DNA of 64,000 bases. It comes from Methanocorpusculum parvum. Its GTDB lineage: Archaea > Halobacteriota > Methanomicrobia > Methanomicrobiales > Methanocorpusculaceae. Below, piece by piece: positions 8,246 to 17,784 of the stretch (position 1 is the stretch's first letter; each line of letters begins with the position of its first letter). Location of the stretch: assembly GCA_015063085.1 (NCBI GenBank), contig SUTD01000001.1:239594-303593 (forward strand), written 5' to 3'. The position numbers and the translations under genes were made by a program. The notes below the pieces were generated by a model. That model saw only the letters and a program-made list of their open reading frames with translations, made no database searches and was not told the DNA's origin.

Positions 8246-9285
8246 CCGGACTTACCTCTTCGAGGAAACTCGATCACTTAAATCTCTGCGCAGAAACCGA
8301 CGTCGCCTTTGGTGATGCCGGTTTTTCTGATGTGCGTCTTGTCCACAATGCCGTGCCGGAGTGTGCGGCAGAAGACATTGACATCCGCACGGAATTTCTT
8401 GGCCGCAAACTGGCTGCCCCGATATTTATCGCAGGCATGACAGGAGGTCACCCTGACACCGCAGAGGTGAATAAAAATCTGGCCGCAGCAGCTGAAGCAT
8501 TCGGCATCCCAATGGGCGTCGGCTCTCAGCGTGCGGCTCTTGAAAACCCGGACCTCGCAGACAGCTTTACGATTGTCCGCGAGACCGCTCCATCCGCCTT
8601 CCTTGCAGGAAACATCAGTGCGGTTCAGCTCAGAGACCATGGACTCGAGTGGGCTGACCGGGCTGTTGAGATGATTGATGCAGATGCCCTCTGCATTCAC
8701 TTAAACTTCCTGCAGGAGATGATTCAGGTAGAAGGAGACCGCTCAGCAGTTGGAATCCTGGATACCATCGCCGAAGCTGCGTCTTCTCTTTCCGTTCCGG
8801 TAATCGTGAAAGAAACCGGCTCGGGTATCTCCTGCGAAGCTGCGTCCGCACTCTTTGATGCAGGGGCTGATGCAGTTGATGTCGGCGGATTCGGCGGTAC
8901 ATCCTGGGCAAAAATAGAAAAAGCGCGTGCCAGTGATAAAGCACATCAGATGCTCGGCGATACCTTCCTTGAATGGGGAATCCCGACAGCAGTGAGTGTT
9001 TTTGAGGTAGCGCAGGTTGGAAAAGGGCCGGTGATTGCCACCGGAGGCCTAAAGAACGGACTTGATGCGGCAAAAGCAATAGCTCTCGGTGCAGACATGG
9101 CAGGAATGGCGTTAACACTTCTGCCTTCTGCCCTGAAGGGAAAAGATGCACTCTTCAGCAGAATCGAGACCATCTGCGGGGAACTGAAAACCGCAATGTT
9201 TCTGACGGGAGCAAAGAATATCTCTGCACTCGCTCATGTCCGTTACTATCTGACCGGCACAGTCAGGGAAATGACGAACAAATAG
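8242..9285 (+). CDS. fni: Type 2 isopentenyl-diphosphate delta-isomerase
   Basis: A 347-residue FMN-dependent TIM barrel interconverting IPP and DMAPP. Family features are the start SSRKLDHLNLC, IAGMTGGHPD, the flavin-site GVGSQRAALENP, LCIHLNFLQE and the phosphate-binding GGFGGTSW and TGGLKNG loops. It follows IPK with a 4-nt ATGA overlap and supplies the two starter units used by the prenyl synthase two genes on. Confidence 0.96.
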   Translation: MTGLTSSRKLDHLNLCAETDVAFGDAGFSDVRLVHNAVPECAAEDIDIRTEFLGRKLAAPIFIAGMTGGHPDTAEVNKNLAAAAEAFGIPMGVGSQRAALENPDLADSFTIVRETAPSAFLAGNISAVQLRDHGLEWADRAVEMIDADALCIHLNFLQEMIQVEGDRSAVGILDTIAEAASSLSVPVIVKETGSGISCEAASALFDAGADAVDVGGFGGTSWAKIEKARASDKAHQMLGDTFLEWGIPTAVSVFEVAQVGKGPVIATGGLKNGLDAAKAIALGADMAGMALTLLPSALKGKDALFSRIETICGELKTAMFLTGAKNISALAHVRYYLTGTVREMTNK

Positions 9286-9294
9286 AGGAATTAC

Positions 9295-10638
9295 ATGGTA
9301 GAAGTTGAAGTAATAGCCGTCGGCGGATACAACGAGGTCGGAAGAAACATGACTGCAGTCCGCGTCGGCAAGGAAATTGTTATCTTCGATATCGGTCTGT
9401 ATCTCGATCCGATCACCGGAAATAACAGCGTCGATATGGAAAATATGCACTCTCTGGACTTAATCCAGATGGGTGCAATCCCGGACGATACCGTCATGAA
9501 TGCGGTTGAGGGAACAGTTAAGGCAATCGTCTGTACCCACGGTCACTTAGACCACATCGGAGCAGTACAGAAGTTAGCCCACCGCTACAACTGCCCGATT
9601 ATCGCAACCCCGTACACCACTGAACTTATCAAACAGCAGATTGAAGGAGAACGCAAGTTCACCGTCACCAACAAGACCTTCGCGCTCAAGGCAGGCGGAA
9701 AATACACCATCTCCCAGAACCTTACCTTAGAGTTCATCCGTGTTCAGCACAGTATCATTGACTCGGTAATGGCTGTTCTCCACACTCCGGCAGGATGCGT
9801 TGTCTACGCAAACGACTTTAAGTTCGATATGACGCCGGTTATCGGTGAAGCCCCGGATTTAGCCCGTATGCGTGCCATTGGAAAAGAGGGTGTCAAGGTC
9901 TTAATCGTTGAGTCCTTAAACCTCGATGACAGAGGATACGCACCAAGTGAACAGGTCGCAAGACTTCGCGTCCGCGATGCAATTATGCGTGCAGAAGACG
10001 ACAAGCATGCAATTATCGTCTCCACCTTCGCATCCCAGATTGCAAGAATCAAGACCATCACCGAGTGCGCCCGCGAGATTGACAGAATCCCGGTTCTCTT
10101 AGGCCGCAGTATGGAGAGATACAACGGAACAGCAGAGATGTTAAAGCAGGTTGCCTTCCCGCACGGAACAAGCATCTACGGAAACAGAAAGACCACCGAC
10201 AGAATGCTTCGCAGAATCTCCAAGGAAGGAAAGGAGAAGTTCTTAATCGTCGCAACCGGTCACCAGGGAGAGCCTGGTTCCATGCTTTCCCGCATGGCAC
10301 TTGGTGAGACTCCGCTCAAGATTGAGAAGGGAGACCGTGTGATGTTTTCTGCAAACATCATTCCAAATCCGATCAACTTCGCACAGCGTGCAGAGGTTGA
10401 CCGCCTCTTACTCCGTCAGGGTGCACGCCTCTTCGACGGTCTCCATGTCACCGGTCACGCATACTATCAGGAGCACTATGACTTAGTCTCCATGCTGAAT
10501 CCGGAACACATCATCCCGTCTCACGGTCCGTTCCACATGAAAGGCGGCTATGTCCACCTTGCATCCGAATTCGGATACACCTTAAACCGCGACATTCACA
10601 TTATGCAAAACGGCGACCGCCTTGTTCTCCCGAAGTGA
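9295..10638 (+). CDS. rnj: Ribonuclease J (archaeal aRNase J)
   Basis: A 447-residue metallo-beta-lactamase/beta-CASP nuclease. The zinc motif THGHLDHIG (H-x-H-x-D-H) lies near residues 80-88, followed by beta-CASP motifs and the C-terminal HVTGHAYYQEHYDLVSML and IIPSHGPFHMKGG. In euryarchaea it is a 5'-3' exoribonuclease. It lies within the isoprenoid operon, 9 nt after fni and overlapping the region just before the prenyl synthase; this arrangement recurs in methanogens but the functional link is unknown. Confidence 0.95.
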   Translation: MVEVEVIAVGGYNEVGRNMTAVRVGKEIVIFDIGLYLDPITGNNSVDMENMHSLDLIQMGAIPDDTVMNAVEGTVKAIVCTHGHLDHIGAVQKLAHRYNCPIIATPYTTELIKQQIEGERKFTVTNKTFALKAGGKYTISQNLTLEFIRVQHSIIDSVMAVLHTPAGCVVYANDFKFDMTPVIGEAPDLARMRAIGKEGVKVLIVESLNLDDRGYAPSEQVARLRVRDAIMRAEDDKHAIIVSTFASQIARIKTITECAREIDRIPVLLGRSMERYNGTAEMLKQVAFPHGTSIYGNRKTTDRMLRRISKEGKEKFLIVATGHQGEPGSMLSRMALGETPLKIEKGDRVMFSANIIPNPINFAQRAEVDRLLLRQGARLFDGLHVTGHAYYQEHYDLVSMLNPEHIIPSHGPFHMKGGYVHLASEFGYTLNRDIHIMQNGDRLVLPK

Positions 10639-10643
10639 TATTC

Positions 10644-11612
10644 ATGGAGTTAAAAGAGTATCTCAAACAGGTTGCCTTCAAGGTTGACTGTGAAGCTGAT
10701 GAGTACAGCAAGGCAGTAGAAACCCGTCTCCGCGAGGCTGCTTCCCACCTGTTAAACGCAGGCGGAAAGCGTCTTCGCCCTGCTATGCTGCTCTTAGCAG
10801 CTGATGCGGTTCGCCCTGGAGCATCCGAGGATGTCTTTGAGGCTTCCCTTGCTTTAGAGTGGTTACACACCTACACACTCGTCCACGATGATATTATGGA
10901 TGGAGATTCCCTGCGCCGCGGAGAGCCGACAGTCCACACGGTCTTCGGCGAAGCCACGGCAATTCTTGCAGGCGACTGTCTCCACGCTGATGCATTCGAG
11001 CACCTGTGCCGGGTAAAGAACGCTGAGGACAAAGCAAAACTCGTTGCTGTTCAGATGTTAGCCCACGCAAGCCATGAGCTTTGCGAGGGACAGCAGGAGG
11101 ACATCTCCTTCGAGGAACGAGATGATGTCTCTGAAGCAGAGTACCTGTCGATGGTGAGAAAGAAGACCGGAGTTCTCTACGCGGCAGCCGCCGGAATCGG
11201 AGCAGCCCTTGCCGGAGGAGACGTTCGCCAGATTGGTGCAATGTACACTCTTGGTTTAAACACCGGAATCGCTTTCCAGATTCAGGATGACATCATTGAC
11301 CTTTTAGCCCCTGCTGATGTCTCCGGTAAGAATCAGGCATCCGACCTTCGCGAGAACAAACAGACAATTGTTGCAATCACTGCCCGCGGGATGGGTGTTG
11401 ATTTATCCAAATATCACAAGGCGGATTTATCCGCAGAAGAGATTGCAGAGGCTGTCTCTCTTCTCGAAGGTGCCGGTGTTCTTGATGCCGTCCGTGCAAA
11501 ATCCGAGAAACTTATCTCTGATGCAAAGAATGGTCTTTCTGTGATTCCGGACAGCGAATATAAGACTCTGATGATGGAGCTTGTTGACTTCTTCATCTCC
11601 AGAAACAACTAA
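10644..11612 (+). CDS. idsA: Polyprenyl synthetase (geranyl(geranyl)/farnesyl diphosphate synthase)
   Basis: A 322-residue trans-prenyltransferase. Both Asp-rich motifs are present: HDDIMDGDSLRRGEPT (first, DDxxD) and FQIQDDIIDLLA (second), along with GGKRLRPAMLL. It builds the C15/C20 chains for ether lipids. I chose ATG at 10644; a GTG at 10635 in frame would overlap the rnj stop. Eleven consecutive T follow the stop. Confidence 0.94.
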   Translation: MELKEYLKQVAFKVDCEADEYSKAVETRLREAASHLLNAGGKRLRPAMLLLAADAVRPGASEDVFEASLALEWLHTYTLVHDDIMDGDSLRRGEPTVHTVFGEATAILAGDCLHADAFEHLCRVKNAEDKAKLVAVQMLAHASHELCEGQQEDISFEERDDVSEAEYLSMVRKKTGVLYAAAAGIGAALAGGDVRQIGAMYTLGLNTGIAFQIQDDIIDLLAPADVSGKNQASDLRENKQTIVAITARGMGVDLSKYHKADLSAEEIAEAVSLLEGAGVLDAVRAKSEKLISDAKNGLSVIPDSEYKTLMMELVDFFISRNN

Positions 11613-11614
11613 TC

Positions 11615-11625
11615 TTTTTTTTTTT
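11615..11625 (+). terminator. Oligo-T terminator after the isoprenoid operon
   Basis: Run of eleven T starting 2 nt after the idsA stop codon, typical of archaeal intrinsic termination. No clear stem precedes it. Confidence 0.6.
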
Positions 11626-11744
11626 CTGCTGCGTTGGTACGGGTATTTTTCGTACCGGAAAGACAATCCCGCACAGCATATGAGTGCAGAGTCACACAAG
11701 GCAATTCCGCCATATTTTTCTACTATGCTATGCTAATACATATC

Positions 11745-12161
11745 ATGCATCCGTACGCAGAGCAGATTGCAAAGATTGGCGCAAAAGCAAACCCGACTTT
11801 CATGACTTTGGGCATTGAACCGGTTTCGTGGGGAAATGAGTCTGCTGTTTTGAAGATGAATGTTGATGAGCATATCCACAACGGCTCCGGATTTCTGCAG
11901 GGCGGATTTTATGTAATCTTAGCAGATGAGGCAATTGCACTCGCGGTTCTGGCTGAGCTTTCAGAGACCGAAGGGACAACGACAATCACCGAGACCACAG
12001 AGTTTATCCGCGGCATAAAAGAAGGAGAGATGTATGCATCGGCAAAGATTATCCGAAAAGGAAGGCGGATTATCTTTGCGGAAGCAGAGGTTCGTGAAGG
12101 AAGTGTTGAGGGAAAACTGCTCTCAAAGACAACTGCTTCGTATCTGATAACCGCAGCGTAA
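11745..12161 (+). CDS. PaaI-type hotdog thioesterase
   Basis: A 138-residue hotdog-fold protein. The hallmark HNGSGFLQGGFYVILADEAIALAV corresponds to the HN-G-x-x-x-G-x-(helix) catalytic region of PaaI/YbgC-like acyl-CoA thioesterases. The frame is open further upstream, but MHPYAEQIAKIG at 11745 is the only start giving a normal N-terminus. Substrate unknown. It faces a convergent gene 28 nt downstream. Confidence 0.88.
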   Translation: MHPYAEQIAKIGAKANPTFMTLGIEPVSWGNESAVLKMNVDEHIHNGSGFLQGGFYVILADEAIALAVLAELSETEGTTTITETTEFIRGIKEGEMYASAKIIRKGRRIIFAEAEVREGSVEGKLLSKTTASYLITAA

Positions 12162-12189
12162 CTGCAGAGCAAAAGGAATTGGCGGTGAC

Positions 12190-12498
12190 TTACTCCATTC
12201 CCCGCTCTGCCTCAAACCGTTTTTTAAATGCTTCAAGAGCCGCGGCATACTCCGGAGACTCAGCAAACTTTTCCATAAAATCCTCTTCGACAAGTCTGTC
12301 AACAGCAACCTGCTCGGCAAAGACCTGGCACATGGAGTTCTGGCAGTTTCGTAAGACCTGCATCATCTCCGCCTCTTCCTTTAATCGCTTTGCCTCCTTC
12401 TTTGCGGCTTTGAGTCCGCATCTGGCTGTTCGTCTGTCTTTACAGTCTTTATCGTACTTTTCAGTACACTTGTTGCAAATGGTCTTCTCTTTTCCCAT
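12190..12498 (-). CDS. Uncharacterised Cys- and Lys/Glu-rich protein
   Basis: A 102-residue hypothetical protein that I do not recognise. The first third carries C-x2-C and C-x7-C pairs (ICNKCTEKYDKDCKDRRTARC), suggesting a small metal site, followed by a long charged helix (LKAAKKEAKRLKEEAEMM) and two more Cys at NCQNSMC. It begins 2 nt after the patatin gene, at the end of the aMBF1-tpiA-patatin run. Confidence 0.65.
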   Translation of the reverse strand: MGKEKTICNKCTEKYDKDCKDRRTARCGLKAAKKEAKRLKEEAEMMQVLRNCQNSMCQVFAEQVAVDRLVEEDFMEKFAESPEYAAALEAFKKRFEAERGME

Positions 12499-12500
12499 AG

Positions 12501-13355
12501 TTATTCCTCCAGATAGGCGAAAAGCGCATCCCGACAGGCGGTATAGTCAGCAGCTCCGGTATCATAGAGCTTTTGTAAGAGCGCTTTGTCTTTTGTTCCC
12601 GTTGAAATACCGGTGTTTTCAGGAGGCGCGAAGATGAAGGCTTTTCCTTCCCGTTCCATCTCATACACCCATTTGAGGGTTTCCCGGTATCGGAGATGCC
12701 GGTTGTCAATCATCTCAATCATCTTCGGATACCTGCGCAGAAGGAAATGGTACGAAGCCCGCATTCCCTGAGGCTGACGGACAAACGTCCGCGCATTTTC
12801 GAGGAGCACAACAACCTTCTCACATCCGTCATCGAATGCTTTCTGAAGCGGAATCGGGTCTGCAACTCCTCCGTCGAAGTACATTCTGCCGTCAATTTCT
12901 ATCGGACGGCAGAGTGCAGGTATCGCACATCCTGCCATGATAGCCCGGTAATCATCTGCTGCCATCTCTGATTTTTCAAAGTAGCGGGCATTGCCTGTTT
13001 CTGCATCAGTCGCCGTCATCCAGAACTCTGCAGGATTTTTCTGCATGCCGGCATAATCGAGCGGATCATCCCCGTCTGAATTGGAGAGTTCTCCATAGAT
13101 GTAGCGCAGATTAAAAAACGAGCCCTTTGTGATGAAGTGCCGCATGCCCATATAGCGCGGATCAAAGGCATGTTTGACAAAGAACCGGAGATTTCTCCCC
13201 TGCTGTCCGGAGACGTATGAGGCAATGTTTCCTGCGCCTGCGGATACACCAATGCACTCATCAAACGTAATTCCGTCATCCATGAACCGGTCGAGAATGC
13301 CTGCGCTGTAGGCGCATTTCATGCCCCCGCCTTCAACGACAAGTCCGGTTTTCAT
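12501..13355 (-). CDS. Patatin-like phospholipase (paralogue 1)
   Basis: A 284-residue patatin/RssA-type hydrolase: glycine-rich oxyanion segment VVEGGGMKCAYSAGIL, nucleophile elbow GVSAGAGN (G-x-S-x-G) and the catalytic Asp in FDGGVADPIPL. Members hydrolyse acyl esters; the archaeal substrate is unknown. The window holds a second family member of the same length at 54187-55041. The gene begins 9 nt after tpiA. Confidence 0.92.
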   Translation of the reverse strand: MKTGLVVEGGGMKCAYSAGILDRFMDDGITFDECIGVSAGAGNIASYVSGQQGRNLRFFVKHAFDPRYMGMRHFITKGSFFNLRYIYGELSNSDGDDPLDYAGMQKNPAEFWMTATDAETGNARYFEKSEMAADDYRAIMAGCAIPALCRPIEIDGRMYFDGGVADPIPLQKAFDDGCEKVVVLLENARTFVRQPQGMRASYHFLLRRYPKMIEMIDNRHLRYRETLKWVYEMEREGKAFIFAPPENTGISTGTKDKALLQKLYDTGAADYTACRDALFAYLEE

Positions 13356-13364
13356 AAAAAAAAG

Positions 13365-14030
13365 TTAGAGTTTGGAAACCAGATCGCGGAGAACCGCTTC
13401 AGGGTCTTTTGCTTTTACAACGCTTGATGCAAGAAGAACCCCGTCTGCTCCAAGGTCAACTGCTGTCTTTACGCACTCGCCGGACTGAATTCCAGCTCCG
13501 CAGAGCACTTTGACATCAGCATTAATAGTTTTCACGCACTCAACGGATGCAGAGATAATTCCAGGATCAGCCTTGGCAACAGAGACACCCGAGCCGATTA
13601 ACTCAGGAGGCTCAATTGCAACATACGTTGGACCGAATGCAGCAGCCGCTGCAGATACACCAGCAGTGTTGGTGCAGACAACAGACTCTAAGTGGTTGAA
13701 CTTTGCTGCCTCAACACATGCTTCGATATCAGCAATGGTTAACCGGCGTTCGGAGTGATTGATGAGAGTTCCCGTACAGCCGGCGGCACGAACCGTAAAT
13801 GCCGGAACTCTGCCGGTAAATGCGCCTTCGACTGCATCGATGTGCTGTGCGTAGATCGGAATCTCGTAGTGTTTGCAGAACGGATGAAGTTCCACATACT
13901 GCGGAGCGACACCGATTGTAACACCGGTTTCTGACATAACAAGTTCAGCGGCCTCTCCGATTCTTCCTGCATTGTTTCCTGCACCTTCGCGGTAGGACTT
14001 GAAGTTAATTAAGATGAGAGGAGATGTCAT
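13365..14030 (-). CDS. tpiA: Triosephosphate isomerase
   Basis: A 221-residue archaeal-type TIM interconverting DHAP and glyceraldehyde 3-phosphate. Landmarks: INFKSYREG (Asn/Lys of the active site), the catalytic His in LINHSERR, the catalytic Glu region [12 protein letters not shown] and the phosphate loop CGAGIQSGE. Archaeal enzymes are about 30 residues shorter than bacterial ones, as here. It shares one base with the aMBF1 stop. Confidence 0.95.
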   Translation of the reverse strand: MTSPLILINFKSYREGAGNNAGRIGEAAELVMSETGVTIGVAPQYVELHPFCKHYEIPIYAQHIDAVEGAFTGRVPAFTVRAAGCTGTLINHSERRLTIADIEACVEAAKFNHLESVVCTNTAGVSAAAAAFGPTYVAIEPPELIGSGVSVAKADPGIISASVECVKTINADVKVLCGAGIQSGECVKTAVDLGADGVLLASSVVKAKDPEAVLRDLVSKL

Positions 14031-14542
14031 TATTTCCTCTTAATCTGAATCACATCACCAAGAGTTGTTGCGGCAACGCCTCCTGCCTGGGACTTCGCGT
14101 TGTCGTCTCCGACATCGAGCAGAATGATTCCCAGTTCTTTTTCGAGCTTCTTGCGCTCAGCTTCGGTTGGTGCGCGGTCTCCGCGTTCAAGCTTTTTGAT
14201 GTCTCCTTCCTGCATCTTTAAGATGAATGCAAGGTCTTTCTGGGAGAATCCTTTTGCCTGACGTGCTGCTGCAATACGCTTGGAGAAGTCTTCTACAACA
14301 TCTCCTTCGATGAAGTCAAACATATCACGTTTGCGCGGGGTGGATGGGGAGTGGACTGGACGCGATGCAGAAGACTGAGGGGCAAAACGCCCGGACTGAG
14401 CCTTAGAACGCGGGGTCTGAACCTCGGTACCCAGCTTCGCACACTTATCGCAAACCTTCATGGGCTTTGCACCTTCAATCTGAACGAGCCGTGCCCGTTT
14501 CGTGATTTGTACGCCGCATAATTCACAATATTCTGTCTGCAT
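14030..14542 (-). CDS. Multiprotein bridging factor aMBF1 (TIGR00270)
   Basis: A 170-residue archaeal transcription factor. The N-terminal zinc ribbon has C-x2-C at residues 6-9 (YCELCGVQI) and a second C-x2-C ([10 protein letters not shown]) near residue 34; a variable Ser/Pro linker follows, and a Cro/C1-type HTH spans about 82-140 ([23 protein letters not shown]). aMBF1 proteins link to translation and transcription. It heads the tpiA-patatin run. Confidence 0.93.
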   Translation of the reverse strand: MQTEYCELCGVQITKRARLVQIEGAKPMKVCDKCAKLGTEVQTPRSKAQSGRFAPQSSASRPVHSPSTPRKRDMFDFIEGDVVEDFSKRIAAARQAKGFSQKDLAFILKMQEGDIKKLERGDRAPTEAERKKLEKELGIILLDVGDDNAKSQAGGVAATTLGDVIQIKRK

Positions 14543-14625
14543 GCTAAATCTGATGTATATATCCGTTTCATATTACATTAATTCTTTCCGTATGGGCCCT
14601 GCACGGCTGGTTCTCTGAGAGAAAA

Positions 14626-14635
14626 CCTATATATC
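14626..14635 (+). promoter_or_regulatory. TATA box of the antiporter gene
   Basis: CCTATATATC lies 37 nt before the ATG at 14673, giving a predicted short leader of about 12 nt. Confidence 0.5.
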
Positions 14636-14672
14636 AAAACAGAGATATGTTACGTATTTATCGAGGGCTCAT

Positions 14673-16733
14673 ATGGGAGATGAAGTCGCAATAATTTCCG
14701 CACTGGTGGTGGTGCTTGCCTGTGCTCTGGTAGTGCTCTTAATCGGCAGGAGACTGAGAATACCATTTATCATAGGATACTTTCTGACGGGAATTATTGT
14801 CGGACCGTTTGGTCTCGGACTGATTGCCGAAGAGGAAGTGTCGATGCTCGCTGAGCTCGGCGTTATTTTGCTGATGTTTACTATCGGTTTGGAGATTTCG
14901 CTGAAAAATCTTCTATCAATGAAGAAGATTGTCTTAATCGGCGGTATGCTCCAGCTGGTTCTGACAACCGTTGCTGTCCTGGGTGTTATGATGGCAGTCG
15001 GCTTCTCGTTCAGCGTTTCGCTCTTCATCGGATTCCTGGTTGCACACTCGTCCACTGCAATTATCATGGACCTGTATCAGAAGAGCGGGGAAGTTGACAG
15101 CAGGCATGGAAAGATAGCGCTTGGTCTGCTGATTTTCCAGGACTTAAACGTCGTTCCTATGATGCTCGCGGTCCCATTCCTCGCCGGGACCGAAGGAGGA
15201 GACCTGGTTGGTTCAATTATCAGCTTCGTTCTCGGTCTGGCAATCATGATGGTAATTTTAGTGGCCGCCATTTATCTGGTTCCAAAACTCTTACGGCACG
15301 TTGCCCTTACCAGAAGCGGGGAACTGTTCGTTATCTCCATAGTTGTTATTTGTTTTGGCATCGCCTGGCTCATGTCCTTAAACGGCGTAAGCCTTGCACT
15401 TGGCGCATTCCTTGCCGGAATTGCCATCTCCGGTTCGGACTACAGCCACGAGGTCGTTGGACAGATTATGCCGCTTCGCGATATCCTGACGGGAATCTTC
15501 TTCGTCTCGATTGGTATGATGCTGAACCTTGTCTACCTCTGGGACCACCTTATTGTCATCCTCGGTCTTGCAGCAGTCCTCCTCATTGGAAAATTCCTCT
15601 TAAACTTCATCTCGGTAAAGGCATTAGGTGTGGCAACCGGAGCTGCAATCCTCTCCGGTGTCGGTCTCGCACAGATTGGAGAGTTCTCTTTCATCCTTGG
15701 TTCCACCGGTCTTGCAGCAGGAATTCTGAATAATGAAATCTATCAGATTTTCCTTGCAATATCCATCGTAACGATGGCGGCAACCCCGTTCTTAGTCCAG
15801 CTTGCTCCAAAGATTGTAAACAAATACTTCGCACCAAAGGTGGAAGAAGAGGAAAAGCAGGTCCTGCAGGCTGACCATGAAATCATCGTCGGATACGGTC
15901 TTGCAGGACAGTACGTTGCAAAGGCCTTAAAGCGGATGGAGATTCCCTATATCATCCTGGAACTCAATGCGGATACGGTTGCCCGCGAAAGAGCACGCGG
16001 GGAAAATATCATTTACGGTGATGCAAGCCGTGAGGCGGTTCTGGATTATGCAGAGATTCGAACCGCTAAAACAATCGTTATCACAATCCCGCATATGGAT
16101 GCGGTAAAAGGCATCATCACCACAGCCCGCAGAATGAATCCGCAGGTGTCTATTATTACCCGCTCGAAGTTCATCTCCGAGACCTCCGAGCTGTATCATT
16201 TAGGAGCTGACGAGGTTATTGTGGATGAGCGTGAGTCTGCGATTCAGATTTTCCGCAGGATTCTGATGAGCAAGAACATGCCGGTTCAGGATATCGAGCA
16301 GTTCAGTAAGGAAATCAGAACCGAGCTGTACAACAAGTATATCGAAATTCCGCAGAAGACCAGCATCCCCGACAGTGACAGAACAAGACTCATCGATTCA
16401 TTAAAGGTTCGTGCAAAACAGGCTGACGACCGCTTATCTTCCGAGATGGCAAGAGTCGAACATGTGAGAGTGGAAGAAGGCTGTGCGGTCTGCGGAAAGA
16501 AGCTCTGCGACATTCATCTGAGAAAACTGTACGGAATCTCAGTGCTTGCAGTCAAACGCCACGGAGAAGCAGACGCAATTGTGTCTCCGGACGGTGAGAC
16601 AGTTCTGCTGAAAGGGGATACGGTTGTGGTTATTGGCGAGCAGAAGTCTCTTGGACGAATGCTTCCGCTTTTCTTATACGAAGGGGACGTGTACTGCGAT
16701 CTGCCGAAGCGAAACGAAGACGCTGCGGCATAA
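14673..16733 (+). CDS. Kef-type cation:proton antiporter with TrkA-N and TrkA-C domains
   Basis: A 686-residue CPA2 family antiporter. Roughly residues 1-385 form 11-13 membrane helices, including the conserved [13 protein letters not shown] and [12 protein letters not shown] and the [12 protein letters not shown] segment. A Rossmann TrkA-N domain follows ([16 protein letters not shown] near residue 407), then a TrkA-C regulatory domain near the end. Between them sits an unusual C-x2-C-x4-C-x2-H cluster at about residues 604-615 ([12 protein letters not shown]). Such proteins export K+ or Na+ in response to NAD(H) or redox state. The stop is followed at once by a piece of guaA. Confidence 0.93.
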   Translation: MGDEVAIISALVVVLACALVVLLIGRRLRIPFIIGYFLTGIIVGPFGLGLIAEEEVSMLAELGVILLMFTIGLEISLKNLLSMKKIVLIGGMLQLVLTTVAVLGVMMAVGFSFSVSLFIGFLVAHSSTAIIMDLYQKSGEVDSRHGKIALGLLIFQDLNVVPMMLAVPFLAGTEGGDLVGSIISFVLGLAIMMVILVAAIYLVPKLLRHVALTRSGELFVISIVVICFGIAWLMSLNGVSLALGAFLAGIAISGSDYSHEVVGQIMPLRDILTGIFFVSIGMMLNLVYLWDHLIVILGLAAVLLIGKFLLNFISVKALGVATGAAILSGVGLAQIGEFSFILGSTGLAAGILNNEIYQIFLAISIVTMAATPFLVQLAPKIVNKYFAPKVEEEEKQVLQADHEIIVGYGLAGQYVAKALKRMEIPYIILELNADTVARERARGENIIYGDASREAVLDYAEIRTAKTIVITIPHMDAVKGIITTARRMNPQVSIITRSKFISETSELYHLGADEVIVDERESAIQIFRRILMSKNMPVQDIEQFSKEIRTELYNKYIEIPQKTSIPDSDRTRLIDSLKVRAKQADDRLSSEMARVEHVRVEEGCAVCGKKLCDIHLRKLYGISVLAVKRHGEADAIVSPDGETVLLKGDTVVVIGEQKSLGRMLPLFLYEGDVYCDLPKRNEDAAA

Positions 16734-16880
16734 ATCAGGCAATTGCCCGCCGTGTCCGCGAAGCAAATGTCTTCTGCGAAGTAAAACCGTGTACTGTATC
16801 CCTTGAAGAGATTAAATCCGGAAACTACTCCGGTATCATCTTCACCGGAGGGACAGCAAGTGTTTATGCCGAAAACGCAC
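16734..16880 (+). pseudogene. Partial duplicate of guaA (glutaminase-domain fragment)
   Basis: These 147 bases align without gaps to 20878-21024 inside guaA, with about ten mismatches by my count. The block begins right after the antiporter stop, has no start codon of its own, and runs in frame as [18 protein letters not shown]...[13 protein letters not shown], equal to GuaA residues 15-62 with P-to-T in the FTGGPAS loop. It then leaves homology and stops at about 16967. Most differences are at third codon positions. It cannot encode a working enzyme. Confidence 0.85.
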
Positions 16881-17010
16881 ACGAGTTTGATGAGCTCTCC
16901 GGTTTTACTGAGAACGTTATCGTCGGTCAGAAGAGTTCCTCCGCAGGAATAACATCTCCACTGTAACTCTTTTTTTACTACAAGCCCGCTTGTTGGTTCT
17001 GCTGTTTTTT
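16881..17010. other. Unassigned gap after the guaA fragment
   Basis: The frame of the fragment continues for about 29 more codons (ending [10 protein letters not shown]) without recognisable homology. A run of seven T at 16970-16976 may terminate antiporter transcription. No other gene is seen before the promoter at 17013. Confidence 0.4.
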
Positions 17011-17012
17011 GT

Positions 17013-17029
17013 CCAATCAATTTATATTA
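17013..17029 (+). promoter_or_regulatory. Promoter A of the sensor/regulator locus (CCAAT-N3-TTTATATTA)
   Basis: CCAAT at 17013-17017 and TTTATATTA at 17021-17029, ending 21 nt before ATG 17051. The same layout and spacing precede the next two genes. Confidence 0.6.
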
Positions 17030-17050
17030 GACCTCGGTAAAATTTCAATT

Positions 17051-17731
17051 ATGAAAATGAGAAAGATAGTCCCTGTGTTTCTTTTGATATGCGGAATTGG
17101 ACTTCTTCTAATCACTGCCTTATCAGGGTTCAGTACTGCTGACCCCACTCCAATTGACCCGAGCCCGGTTGACCCGAATCAGCCAATAAGCCCAGAAGCA
17201 CCTCCTGCTCCTCCTGGAAATGATATCTCTGACTTAACAGGACCAACCGGGCTGATTTTGACAGCCGCAGGATGTATTCTGATTGTGGTTAATTTTGCCC
17301 GTTCTGTTAGTTCAACCGCTCCTGAATCACGAGCAATGCAGATTCAGATGTATGTTGAGGAGCATCCGGGGAGCAGTGAGTCTGATATTGTAAAATATCT
17401 TGGATACTCAAGGAGTTCTACTGCACATCATCTGAAACGGCTTATTAGAGAGACTCGCGTTGCCGAAAAGCCGTACAGAAATACTGTCCGTTATTATCCG
17501 CCAGTTATCCAGACAGCAGAAGAAGACACGCTCAATGCCATAATTTCAAAAGAAAAACCGGCAATTATTCTGGAAGCTCTTGGCAAGGATGCTCTTACCA
17601 TGTCTGAACTTTTAGAAAAGACAGGTCTTTCTGTTTCATCTCTTCGCTGGCATCTTAGACGGATGGAAGAGGATGGAGTTATCGTTTCAGAAAAGAGTGG
17701 AAAGCTTGTCAGATATTCAGTACTCAGATGA
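17051..17731 (+). CDS. Membrane-anchored tandem winged-helix regulator (paralogue A)
   Basis: A 226-residue protein: TM helix (about 5-24, VPVFLLICGIGLLLITAL), a Pro-rich outer segment (DPTPIDPSPVDPNQP..), a second TM helix (about 68-88), then two ArsR/MarR-like winged helices, about 98-150 (SESDIVKYLGYSRSSTAHHL) and 165-226 (TMSELLEKTGLSVSSLRWHL). The soluble half is clearly homologous to the protein at 18244-19146. A TTG at 17009 is in frame, but ATG 17051 matches the promoter spacing. It probably senses an outer signal and binds DNA from the membrane; the target is unknown. Confidence 0.82.
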   Translation: MKMRKIVPVFLLICGIGLLLITALSGFSTADPTPIDPSPVDPNQPISPEAPPAPPGNDISDLTGPTGLILTAAGCILIVVNFARSVSSTAPESRAMQIQMYVEEHPGSSESDIVKYLGYSRSSTAHHLKRLIRETRVAEKPYRNTVRYYPPVIQTAEEDTLNAIISKEKPAIILEALGKDALTMSELLEKTGLSVSSLRWHLRRMEEDGVIVSEKSGKLVRYSVLR

Positions 17732-17747
17732 TTATGCTGTTTTCTGT

Positions 17748-17764
17748 CCAATCTCTTTATATTA
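17748..17764 (+). promoter_or_regulatory. Promoter B of the sensor/regulator locus
   Basis: CCAAT at 17748-17752 and TTTATATTA at 17756-17764, ending 20 nt before ATG 17785; nearly identical to promoter A over 17 bases. Confidence 0.6.
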
Positions 17765-17784
17765 AGACAGGGTGAATATCTGGT

